Assembly (NCBI RefSeq): GCF_001436735.1
Contig: NZ_AYZE01000015.1
Coordinates: forward strand, 65,215-129,214
Length of the DNA: 64,000 bases
Source of the DNA: Liquorilactobacillus cacaonum DSM 21116
Lineage (GTDB): Bacteria; Bacillota; Bacilli; Lactobacillales; Lactobacillaceae
Direction: 5' to 3'
Every line of letters begins with the position of its first letter. Position 1 is the first letter of the stretch. This document shows, in pieces, positions 56,601-64,000 of this stretch. The position numbers were made by a program, and so were the translations under genes. The notes beneath the pieces were generated by a model. That model did no database searches. It was not told the origin of the DNA and was given only the letters and a program-made list of their open reading frames with translations.

Positions 56601-57650
56601 TTATTTAGTATCAAGTTCATCGAGTGGCAAATCCGTTGAAATTTCAGATGTTTCTTCTTCATCAGCAATCCCGTATGCCTGTCTCACTTTTAATGTAACT
56701 TCTTGCATTATTTCAGAATGATCAGCTAGATATTGTTTTGCATTTTCTCTACCTTGGCCAATTCTATCTTCCCCATATGAATACCAAGAACCACTTTTTT
56801 TGACAATATCTTTTTCAACTGCCATATCAACTAGTTCACCAGTTTTAGAAATACCCTCCCCGTACATTATATCAACTTCTGCACGCTTAAAAGGAGGCGC
56901 AACTTTATTTTTGACAACCTTGATTTTTACACGATTACCAATAATCTCAGTACCATCTTTAATTTGTTCAGCACGTCTAACTTCTAAACGAACTGTAGAA
57001 TAAAATTTTAGAGCTCGTCCACCTGGAGTCGTCTCAGGATTTCCAAACATTACTCCGACCTTTTCACGTATTTGATTAATAAATATCGCGATCGTTTTAG
57101 TCTTATTTATAGTACCTGATAACTTACGTAACGCTTGTGACATTAATCTAGCTTGCAGTCCAACATGCGCATCCCCCATCTCACCTTCAATTTCTGCTCT
57201 GGGTACAAGTGCAGCAACGGAGTCAACCACTACAATATCTATTGCTCCAGAAGAAACAAGGGCATCTGCAATCTCCAACCCTTGTTCACCAGTATCTGGT
57301 TGAGATAATAATAATTCATCAATATTTACACCCAGCTTGGTTGCATAGGCAGGATCTAAGGCATTTTCAGCATCAATATATGCAGCTACTCCCCCATTGC
57401 TTTGTACTTCTGCAACAGCATGTAAAGCAACCGTTGTTTTACCAGAACTTTCTGGTCCATATATTTCAACGATTCTCCCCCTTGGGTATCCACCTACCCC
57501 CAAAGCTTCATCAAGAGCTAATGATCCACTTGATATGGTTGAAATTTGCGTATCAGCCTTTTCACCCATACGCATAATTGAGCCTTTACCAAAATTTTTT
57601 TCTATTTTTTTCAATGCAGCATCTAATGCTGCTTGTCGTTCATCTGCCAA
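56601..57650 (-). CDS. recA: recombinase A
   Basis: ATP-dependent strand-exchange protein and activator of LexA self-cleavage. The product (349 residues from TTG 57650) starts [20 protein letters not shown] and has Walker [13 protein letters not shown], the [11 protein letters not shown] and [16 protein letters not shown] stretches and the acidic C-terminus ending ELDTK. The start is decided by GGAGGAG: it lies 5-6 bases before TTG 57650, and inside the longer frame that begins GTG 57671. It has a LexA box and sigma-A promoter upstream. Confidence 0.97.
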   Translation of the reverse strand: MADERQAALDAALKKIEKNFGKGSIMRMGEKADTQISTISSGSLALDEALGVGGYPRGRIVEIYGPESSGKTTVALHAVAEVQSNGGVAAYIDAENALDPAYATKLGVNIDELLLSQPDTGEQGLEIADALVSSGAIDIVVVDSVAALVPRAEIEGEMGDAHVGLQARLMSQALRKLSGTINKTKTIAIFINQIREKVGVMFGNPETTPGGRALKFYSTVRLEVRRAEQIKDGTEIIGNRVKIKVVKNKVAPPFKRAEVDIMYGEGISKTGELVDMAVEKDIVKKSGSWYSYGEDRIGQGRENAKQYLADHSEIMQEVTLKVRQAYGIADEEETSEISTDLPLDELDTK

Positions 57651-57698
57651 ATTTACTCCTCCTAGTGACACCAGTCATAGACAAGGTTTTATAATTAT

Positions 57699-57727
57699 AT
57701 AATACAGAATCATATAAAAAAAATCAA
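57699..57727 (-). promoter_or_regulatory. recA promoter
   Basis: Minus-strand TTGATT (57722-57727) and TATTAT (57699-57704), spacer 17. Confidence 0.75.
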
Positions 57728-57735
57728 GAAAAAAG

Positions 57736-57749
57736 GGAACATAGGTTCG
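57736..57749. promoter_or_regulatory. LexA (SOS) box upstream of recA
   Basis: GGAACATAGGTTCG matches the Gram-positive SOS box CGAACNNNNGTTCG at 13 of 14 positions including both GAAC / GTTC halves. It lies 8 bases upstream of the recA -35 and 4 bases after the cinA stop. Confidence 0.8.
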
Positions 57750-57752
57750 AAA

Positions 57753-58991
57753 TTATAAAGATTTCCTTATATAGTCTAACCCAGATAAAACAGCTCGTTC
57801 TCTAACTAGATATCGATTACTAGAAAAATGATACAATTTTGCAGTCGTTTCTTTCCCTTTTATAGATAATCCAATCCAAACAGTACCAACCGGTTGCCCT
57901 TCTAATTCAGTTGGCCCTGCTACTCCCGTAAAAGAGATACCAATATCTGTTCCTAACTTTGTTCTTACAGATGTGGCCATTTCCTTAGCTGTTTCTTCAC
58001 TAACAGCCCCTTTATTCAGCAATGTATCGTGTGAAACATTTAATAATTGTTCCTTAGCTTTATTAGAATACGTTACTACGCCTCCCAAAAAAACCTCCGA
58101 AACACCTGATATGCTTCCCAATGTTGACTGAAATTCACCAGCTGTTAGACTTTCAGCAGCAGAAATTGTTAGCTTTTTCTTTTTTAATTGTTCTACAATC
58201 ACTGCAACTAAACTGTTATCATCTCCATAACCATACATAAATTCCCCAACTCTCTTAGCTATTTCTAGTTCGAGTTGATCCAATAAATTAACTGCTTCAT
58301 CTTCACTCTTACTACTTGCAGTCAAGCGTAATGTAACCTCACTTGTCTTTGCATACGGAGCAATCGTAGGATTAGTTTGCCCATCTATCAAATCCTCAAG
58401 TTTGGTCACTAAAAGTGATTCTCCAATACCAAAAAAGCGTAAAACTCTTGAAAACAACAAATGATCATTAAAATATGCTTCTTGTAATATAGGTTGTGCT
58501 TGATGAACAAACATTGGTTTCATTTCGCTGGGAGGCCCTGGCAATAGAAGAAAATCTGTTCCATTCGCATTTTTGAAATAATTTCCGACTGCAAAACCTG
58601 TTTCGTTTTTTAATGCAATCGAATCTTCAATAAAAAGCGCTTGTAACTTGTTATTTTCTGTCATTGTCTTCCCAGTTTCATGATAATAACGGACAATTTT
58701 ATTCATGGCTTTGCTATCTTCGATGAGTCGTTTACCAAGAAACTTTGCTACTGTTTGCTTAGTTAAATCATCCTTTGTTGGCCCAAGTCCACCTATTAAG
58801 ATAACAAGATCACTTCTTGAGTCTGCTTTTTTTATCTCTTTTAAAAGCCGACTCTCATTATCCCCTACCACTGACTCAAAGTAGACATCAATACCCATGT
58901 CTGCCAATCTTTTAGCAACAAAAGTAGCGTTGGTATTAACTATCTGACCTAAAAGTATTTCTGTACCTACTGCAATAATTTCTGCATGCAT
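57753..58991 (-). CDS. cinA: CinA (NMN amidohydrolase / competence-damage protein)
   Basis: Two-domain protein, 412 residues: an N-terminal molybdopterin-binding-like domain (MHAEIIAVGTEILLGQIVNTNA, LVILIGGLGPTKDDLT, LLLPGPPSEMKPMF) and a C-terminal deamidase domain (SAAESLTAGEFQSTLGSISGVSEVFLGGVVTYS, GPTELEGQPVGTVWIG). Bacterial CinA recycles NAD by hydrolysing NMN and is made from the recA region in competent Gram-positives. AGGAGG precedes the ATG. Separated from recA by the SOS box, so recA does not depend on it. Confidence 0.94.
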   Translation of the reverse strand: MHAEIIAVGTEILLGQIVNTNATFVAKRLADMGIDVYFESVVGDNESRLLKEIKKADSRSDLVILIGGLGPTKDDLTKQTVAKFLGKRLIEDSKAMNKIVRYYHETGKTMTENNKLQALFIEDSIALKNETGFAVGNYFKNANGTDFLLLPGPPSEMKPMFVHQAQPILQEAYFNDHLLFSRVLRFFGIGESLLVTKLEDLIDGQTNPTIAPYAKTSEVTLRLTASSKSEDEAVNLLDQLELEIAKRVGEFMYGYGDDNSLVAVIVEQLKKKKLTISAAESLTAGEFQSTLGSISGVSEVFLGGVVTYSNKAKEQLLNVSHDTLLNKGAVSEETAKEMATSVRTKLGTDIGISFTGVAGPTELEGQPVGTVWIGLSIKGKETTAKLYHFSSNRYLVRERAVLSGLDYIRKSL

Positions 58992-59034
58992 TTTTTATGC
59001 CTCCTGTAGTTTATAAATACGCAAAATCTGAAAA

Positions 59035-59078
59035 AACAACTAATCTTTAACTTTCCAGTCTGTACAAGATTAGTTGTT
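59035..59078 (-). terminator. pgsA terminator
   Basis: Arms AACAACTAATCTT / AAGATTAGTTGTT, followed on the minus strand by TTTTTT. It lies 10 bases after the pgsA stop, so cinA must have its own promoter in the 44 bases that follow. Confidence 0.9.
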
Positions 59079-59087
59079 ATTATTAAC

Positions 59088-59675
59088 TTATTTATTAAAT
59101 GAATCCGAAAAAATATCTTTACTATTTATAAAATATTCAATGCCAGAATACACAGTAAAGAATAAACAAATGTACAGCAATATTTCTCCAACCGGAATCC
59201 CAATAATAGAAAAAAAGATATCATTTAAGAACAAGAAAATTATAGACAACATTTGCGTCATTGTCTTAATTTTTCCCGGCATTGCAGCTGCAATAACCTC
59301 GCCGTCATTTTCAACAACTATTAGGCGTAGACCTGTAACTGCAAGTTCCCGACAAACAATAATTGCTGCTACCCAAGCTGGGACTTTCCCAAAAGAAACT
59401 AAAATTACAAATGCTGTCATCACTAACATTTTATCAGCCAATGGATCAGCAAACTTCCCAAAATTAGTTACTAAATGCTGCTTACGAGCAATTTGGCCAT
59501 CTGCAAAGTCAGTAATTGATGCAACTGCAAAAATTAATGCCCCAAAAATTTGAGTAACCGGAATCATCGCTCCACCAACAAAAACAGTCCCCCAGTCAAG
59601 CGGCAACAATAGGACTAACATAAAAATCGGGATTAAAATTATACGTAAAACAGTTAATTTATTTGGTAAATTCAT
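59088..59675 (-). CDS. pgsA: CDP-diacylglycerol-glycerol-3-phosphate 3-phosphatidyltransferase
   Basis: Membrane enzyme making phosphatidylglycerol phosphate. The 195-residue product starts MNLPNKLTVLRIILIPIFM, has several transmembrane helices and the CDP-alcohol phosphotransferase motif DFADGQIARKQHLVTNFGKF (continuing ADPLAD): D-x2-D-G-x2-A-R-x8-G-x3-D-x3-D. It follows rodZ by 29 bases and ends at a strong terminator. Confidence 0.96.
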   Translation of the reverse strand: MNLPNKLTVLRIILIPIFMLVLLLPLDWGTVFVGGAMIPVTQIFGALIFAVASITDFADGQIARKQHLVTNFGKFADPLADKMLVMTAFVILVSFGKVPAWVAAIIVCRELAVTGLRLIVVENDGEVIAAAMPGKIKTMTQMLSIIFLFLNDIFFSIIGIPVGEILLYICLFFTVYSGIEYFINSKDIFSDSFNK

Positions 59676-59704
59676 TTGAAATACAAACCCCTATCCTTCA
59701 AAAA

Positions 59705-60613
59705 CTAATTTTCTACATTAATCGTCAATGTTCTGACTGTTAACTCACTATTATCCTTTTTGAAATTAAATTTCTTCCCGTCAATTGTTAATGTTGTAGC
59801 TCCGGAGTTTCCTAGATTAATAGTAATTACAGTTGTTCCACTTGGTAAATTAACCTCGTGTTCCTGTCCACTACTAAGCGTTCCTTGCCATTGTTGTGTC
59901 CCATTAGCAGAAACAGCACTCCATGCATTTCCACCATCAATTGCAAGCTTAACGGTTCCAGAACCTGTAGAATTCTTAGAATTTGTCATAGTATAAACAA
60001 ATTTTGATCCTGTATTTGAAGATAGTTTAATTTTTTGCTTACTATTTTGTTTTGCACTTGCCTTAGAACTAGAACTGCTCGAATCTTTTGAAGTCGATTC
60101 TTTGCTTGAAGAAGAATCTTTAGACTTAGTTGAAGTTGTTTTTTGCGAAGACACTGAAATCTTCGAACTACTTTCAATTTGTTGAGTCTGCGCATCTTTT
60201 TGATGATTACTCCATGCAACATAGTATATTGAACCCAATATTACTAAGACAACTGCAACAACAATAATTGTTGGAAGATACCCCAATATATGATTAACCT
60301 TATTAGATTTTTCAATATTCTCTCTAGTAACTTCGCTTCGCGTCCTTGCAACTTTTTCACTTGCATTAGCAACATCACTTGATGTTTTACGGCTTTCAAA
60401 GGCACTTAAAAATTCAGTTGCATCTATATCAACTGTTTCAGCGTATTGCTTAATGAATGCTTTTACATAAAAATCACCAGGAAGTGCTTCGAAGCGCTCA
60501 TCTTCAATTGCAATTAAATATCTTTTCTGAATTTTTGTGATTTGTTGCAAATCATCTAGAGTATATCCTTTTTCGATTCTAGCAGCTTGTAAATCTTTTC
60601 CAATTTCAACCAT
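59705..60613 (-). CDS. rodZ: RodZ-like cell-shape protein (YmfM)
   Basis: A 302-residue single-pass membrane protein: N-terminal helix-turn-helix domain (LQAARIEKGYTLDDLQQITKI, YVKAFIKQYAETVDID), a transmembrane helix at about 110-133 (LPTIIVVAVVLVILGSIYYV), a Ser/Lys low-complexity linker and a C-terminal DUF4115-like beta domain (AWSAVSANGTQQWQG, TTVITINLGNSGATTLTI). RodZ couples MreB to cell-wall synthesis; inferred from domain layout and the ymf neighbourhood. The Ser/Lys linker is unusually repetitive. Confidence 0.9.
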   Translation of the reverse strand: MVEIGKDLQAARIEKGYTLDDLQQITKIQKRYLIAIEDERFEALPGDFYVKAFIKQYAETVDIDATEFLSAFESRKTSSDVANASEKVARTRSEVTRENIEKSNKVNHILGYLPTIIVVAVVLVILGSIYYVAWSNHQKDAQTQQIESSSKISVSSQKTTSTKSKDSSSSKESTSKDSSSSSSKASAKQNSKQKIKLSSNTGSKFVYTMTNSKNSTGSGTVKLAIDGGNAWSAVSANGTQQWQGTLSSGQEHEVNLPSGTTVITINLGNSGATTLTIDGKKFNFKKDNSELTVRTLTINVEN

Positions 60614-60701
60614 TTTTAACTCTCCAATATCAACTTATATCCGAAACCTTAATCTATATTAATTATATCATAGACATCTAAATAAATTAATTAAGAATTG
60701 C

Positions 60702-61427
60702 TTATTTTAGCCAACCGCCAGTAATATAAATTGTTTGTCCCGTCAGATATGCTGCTTGCGTATCCAAAAGTGCATTCACCCAGTAACTTATCTCCCCTGT
60801 GTCTGCAAACCTTCCCATCGGAATTTGCTCATTTATCTCTTCTTTTTGATTGTTTGAAAATAAAGAATTCATACTTGTATTTACTGCGCCAGGAGCAATT
60901 GTATTTACCGTAATTCCAAGTGATGCGACTTCCTTACTATATGCACTTGAAAATGCTGAAATTGCTCCCTTAGCGGTACTATAGGCTACTTCCATCGCAC
61001 TTCCTGCACCACCATAAACTGAACCAATGAATATAATTCTTCCATACCCATTTTTTGCCAGCTTATCTTCAAGTAGCTGAATTAATCTTAACGGACTTAA
61101 AACTTGCATCTGCATAATTTCTAAGGTATCCACATAGTCACTTTGACTATATAGTCCATACTTAGTTGTCCCCTGTGCAAAAATAATTGCATCTAACGAA
61201 AATAAATGAGCTGTTATCTTCTCCACTTGTTCAATCTGATTAAAGTCCACTTTAAGTACCAGAAAATCCTGTTTTTTGTATTTTTCACTCAAACATTCAG
61301 CTAAATCATTAACCTTATCAACTCTGCTATTTCCATGTAAATATAGCGACCAACCTTTTTGCGCCAAATCTTTTGCAATGTTTTCCCCGATATCACCTGA
61401 TGCACCAATTAGTAACGCCCATTTCAT
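60702..61427 (-). CDS. ymfI: short-chain dehydrogenase YmfI (EF-P modification type)
   Basis: A 241-residue classical SDR: LLIGASGDIGENIAKDL (Rossmann motif), IFAQGT, a Ser in IIFIGSVYGG and YSTAKGA catalytic Tyr/Lys, ending YITGGWLK. In Bacillus YmfI reduces a 5-aminopentanone intermediate on elongation factor P; the same ymfF-ymfH-ymfI-rodZ order supports that assignment. It starts 2 bases after the ymfH stop. Confidence 0.88.
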   Translation of the reverse strand: MKWALLIGASGDIGENIAKDLAQKGWSLYLHGNSRVDKVNDLAECLSEKYKKQDFLVLKVDFNQIEQVEKITAHLFSLDAIIFAQGTTKYGLYSQSDYVDTLEIMQMQVLSPLRLIQLLEDKLAKNGYGRIIFIGSVYGGAGSAMEVAYSTAKGAISAFSSAYSKEVASLGITVNTIAPGAVNTSMNSLFSNNQKEEINEQIPMGRFADTGEISYWVNALLDTQAAYLTGQTIYITGGWLK

Positions 61428-61429
61428 TT

Positions 61430-62725
61430 TTAAATCTCTTCTTTCGGTAAAACTTGATAAACACTCATATTATTTTCTTCAATAAAGTATTCCATCGCTT
61501 TGAGTATATCAATTAACGTCAATTTTTTTAATATTTCTACTGTATCAAAGCTCATGGCATTATCAAATAAACTTCCTTCATAGCGATTTGCAATTCCTTC
61601 AAGAGAGTTCATTGACTGAATCTGCCTACCAATAAATTCCTTCTTGGTGAGTTGAAATTCTTTTTCTGATTTGCTTAACTTCTCAGGTGCCACCTTAATT
61701 AATTTAATTATTTCAGATGTAAGCTTCTCTGCATTATTTGTTTCCCCACTTATAATACAAAAATGATAGCCTCGGCCCATTGAAATATCATAATCAAAAC
61801 TATCATCAATCACACCCGTATCATATAAATCATTAAAGGCCTCAGAGGACTCACCCATTAAAAGATAGAATCCGAGATTTAAAGCTACTTTGTATATTAA
61901 CCCCATTCTTCCTGCTGGAAGATTACCATTTCCTCGAATCCCAACTGCTACCTTAGGCCGTTTTGTATCAACTTCCAACATACGATATGGAATTATTTCA
62001 TATTCTTCATTAATCAGTGATTTTTCATGTGCAATTTTTTGAAATAAAGAAAAATTTTTATTTTGTTGATTTTTCTCAATCCACTCTATTATCTCATCTG
62101 GGTTAATTGCTCCAACTACTAATAAATTCATGTTTTTAGGATGATAAAAAGTTTCATAGCAGGCATATAAATCATGAATCGATATTTTTTGAATAGACTC
62201 AACAGTTCCAGCAATATCCTTACTAAGAGGACTATTGGGATATAAGTTCTCAATTATTCCATTATATAGACGCCAATTATAATCATCATTGTACATCATG
62301 ATTTCCTGGGCAATTATCCCTTTTTCTTTTTCTACAGATTCATCTGTAAAATAAGGCAATTGAACAAAGTCTAATAACGTTTCAAGACACTCTCTAACAT
62401 TACCAACAGTTGAAAAGAGATAACTGGTTTTGGTATAAGATGTATAAGCATTCGAATCCGCACCTAATTTTCCAAATAATTCAAAAGCATCATAATTTTC
62501 TTTTTCAAATAATTTATGTTCTAAAAAATGTGCTACACCATCTGGCTTATGAATAATTTTATTATCAGCAGAAATAACTGAAGAATCAACTGAGCCATAA
62601 TTCACCGTAAAATTTGCATATGTTTTATGAAATCCATTTTTAGGAACCAAAGTAACTGTTAGACCATTGCTTAATACTTTTTGAAAAACTTTTTCTTCAA
62701 ATTGAGGATAATCAATTATTTTCAT
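61430..62725 (-). CDS. ymfH: M16 family zinc peptidase YmfH
   Basis: A 431-residue M16 (pitrilysin-type) peptidase with the inverted zinc motif HFLEH (GVAHFLEHKLFE, about residues 64-74) and a distal Glu in ITAQEIMMYNDD-type sequence (GIIAQEIMMYNDD). It is the active half; its neighbour YmfF lacks the zinc motif, so together they form an active/inactive heterodimer. The start overlaps the ymfF stop by 14 bases. Substrate unknown. Confidence 0.93.
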   Translation of the reverse strand: MKIIDYPQFEEKVFQKVLSNGLTVTLVPKNGFHKTYANFTVNYGSVDSSVISADNKIIHKPDGVAHFLEHKLFEKENYDAFELFGKLGADSNAYTSYTKTSYLFSTVGNVRECLETLLDFVQLPYFTDESVEKEKGIIAQEIMMYNDDYNWRLYNGIIENLYPNSPLSKDIAGTVESIQKISIHDLYACYETFYHPKNMNLLVVGAINPDEIIEWIEKNQQNKNFSLFQKIAHEKSLINEEYEIIPYRMLEVDTKRPKVAVGIRGNGNLPAGRMGLIYKVALNLGFYLLMGESSEAFNDLYDTGVIDDSFDYDISMGRGYHFCIISGETNNAEKLTSEIIKLIKVAPEKLSKSEKEFQLTKKEFIGRQIQSMNSLEGIANRYEGSLFDNAMSFDTVEILKKLTLIDILKAMEYFIEENNMSVYQVLPKEEI

Positions 62726-63983
62726 TTTTCAATTCTCCATCTAAAAAATAACTAGCTTCCAAGTGAACTTTCCTTGCAATTTGTGTAACATCATAAATCG
62801 TGACCTCATTTAACTTTTCCATCCATTCTTGTTCTGAAAAACTTTTTCCTAGCAAGCTATTGAATAATGCTCTATTTAGTACAACACTTTGATGATCTAA
62901 TTGGCTTAAATAACTATTTTTTAGTCCCTTTTTTGCTGTTTCAATTTCTAATTCAGTAATCATACCCTTTTTTAATTCGCCTAGTTGAGCATCAATAATG
63001 CCTAGCACCTTCTCTTTGTTTTTCGCTTTAATTCCAGTTTTTACAGTTAAAAAACCACGAAAACTATCATAAGAGCTGCTTGCATAATAAGCTAAGCTAG
63101 CCTTTTCCCGTACATTAATAAATAGTTTTGATAATGGTTGGCCGCCAAAAATATCATTAAAAATTAACGCTGCATAGTATTCATTGTCCTGAAAAAAAAC
63201 AGGCAATGAATAACCTAAATTCAATTTAGCCTGACTAACATCCAAATAGTCAATTCCCTTTTTTTCTCTATCCGTTCCTTTTTGAATATAAAACAATTCA
63301 ATTTTAGGTGGCACTCTCTTTGCAAATTCAAAATCAAATGCTATTTTTTTTGCCTGATCATCCGTAATATCTCCAACAACAATTATCTCAATTTGATCGT
63401 TTTTAATACTGTCTAGATAGTAACTATACAAGTCCTCATTAGTAATCTTTTCTAGTTCATCAATACTACCAAATGATGGCATTGACTGAGCTTTATCTTC
63501 AAAAAACAATTTGTTTAATTCTATTGAAGCAAATAGTTGTCTATCATCTCGGACAGAGTCAATATAATCGGCAAGAATTTCTTTTTGGCGCTCAAACACC
63601 TGAGTATCAAACTTATTTTTATCTATTAGCGGTTTAAAAATAATTTCTCTTAAAAAATTAACACCTTGATCCAAAAGATTTTCAGTGGTTCCTAAAAAGT
63701 TTTCATTAACACATTCTAAATTAAAACTAAGAGCATGCAAATTGCCCTTTCTTTCCGTAGAAACACCAAATCCTGCTCCATACATTTGTGCAAGTTTCTC
63801 TGTTAGAATCTTTTGACTAGAATATTTTTGACTACTATTTTCTAAAATACTAGCTAATAATAAACGTTTTGTTAGTGCTTCAGACTTTAGTGGAGCTACA
63901 AAATCAACAGCTATTCTAGTTGTCTTGAATTGTTTAGTTTTCACTACTGACAAATTAACTCCTGGTTTCAAGCTTATATGCAC
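62712..63983 (-). CDS. ymfF: M16 family peptidase-like protein YmfF (no zinc motif)
   Basis: A 423-residue M16-fold protein: TTRIAVDFVAPLKSEALTKRLLLASILENSSQKY stands where YmfH has HxxEH, so no zinc site. RQKEILADYIDSVRDD and DIFGGQPLSKLFINVREKASLAYY are conserved in the family. Start GTG 63983 with GGGGAGG at about 8 bases. It precedes ymfH with a 14-base overlap, implying coupled synthesis of the two halves. Confidence 0.92.
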   Translation of the reverse strand: MHISLKPGVNLSVVKTKQFKTTRIAVDFVAPLKSEALTKRLLLASILENSSQKYSSQKILTEKLAQMYGAGFGVSTERKGNLHALSFNLECVNENFLGTTENLLDQGVNFLREIIFKPLIDKNKFDTQVFERQKEILADYIDSVRDDRQLFASIELNKLFFEDKAQSMPSFGSIDELEKITNEDLYSYYLDSIKNDQIEIIVVGDITDDQAKKIAFDFEFAKRVPPKIELFYIQKGTDREKKGIDYLDVSQAKLNLGYSLPVFFQDNEYYAALIFNDIFGGQPLSKLFINVREKASLAYYASSSYDSFRGFLTVKTGIKAKNKEKVLGIIDAQLGELKKGMITELEIETAKKGLKNSYLSQLDHQSVVLNRALFNSLLGKSFSEQEWMEKLNEVTIYDVTQIARKVHLEASYFLDGELKNENN

Positions 63984-64000
63984 TAATTACCCCTCCCCAA

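Noticed and set aside
57651-57671. Longer recA start at GTG 57671
   Set aside because: The GGAGGAG ribosome binding site for TTG 57650 lies inside this extension, and RecA proteins start at MADE-type sequence.

Overview
This window comes from a low-GC Firmicute, almost certainly a member of the Lactobacillaceae. The evidence is a type II fatty-acid operon led by FabZ and a FabT-type MarR regulator with FabT boxes, the rny-ymdB-mutS-mutL-ruvA-ruvB-queA-tgt-yajC run, the pgsA-cinA-recA and ymfF-ymfH-ymfI-rodZ runs, a yhaM-yhaN-yhaO / yheA / class A PBP cluster, AGGAGG ribosome binding sites and frequent TTG/GTG starts. I cannot place the genus. Most genes lie on the minus strand, so operons read from high to low coordinates.

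Layout from low to high coordinates. 1-4.9 kb holds fabF (cut by the edge), fabG, fabD, acpP, fabH, fabT and fabZ. 5-15.2 kb holds yajC, tgt, queA, ruvB, ruvA, mutL, mutS and ymdB (tRNA modification, Holliday-junction processing, mismatch repair). 15.4-19.3 kb holds RNase Y, then tRNA-Gly(CCC) followed directly by a T-box leader and argS. 19.3-23.4 kb holds a DUF2187 protein, a MATE exporter and a LysR regulator divergent from a PLP aminotransferase. 23.4-36.4 kb is the complete de novo IMP pathway in the classic purEKBCSQLFMNHD order, split into two transcription units (purEKB and purCSQLFMNHD), each with a PurBox-like site next to its -35. 36.6-42.1 kb holds a small coiled protein, ackA with a cre-like site, a nucleotidyltransferase-like gene, an amino-acid permease, two small membrane proteins and a UspA protein.

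42.3-47.9 kb is the accessory part. It starts at tRNA-Leu(CAG) and contains a 26-bp perfect direct repeat bracketing about 2.6 kb with an AAA15-type ATPase and an overlapping PD-(D/E)XK-like nuclease gene. This is a candidate two-gene defence module and the most interesting item here. A HAD phosphatase, an orphan 92-residue ORF, hairpin repeats and a frameshifted phage-type GH25/LysM endolysin remnant follow.

47.9-64 kb holds yhaM, yhaN and yhaO (nuclease/ATPase set), yheA, a class A penicillin-binding protein, argR, a Crp/Fnr regulator, recA with a LexA box, cinA, pgsA, rodZ, ymfI, ymfH and ymfF.

recA and rny, usually neighbours in lactobacilli as I recall, are about 39 kb apart here on the same strand with purine, acetate-kinase and accessory genes between them. 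Coordinates and motif calls were read by eye; no database search was run.
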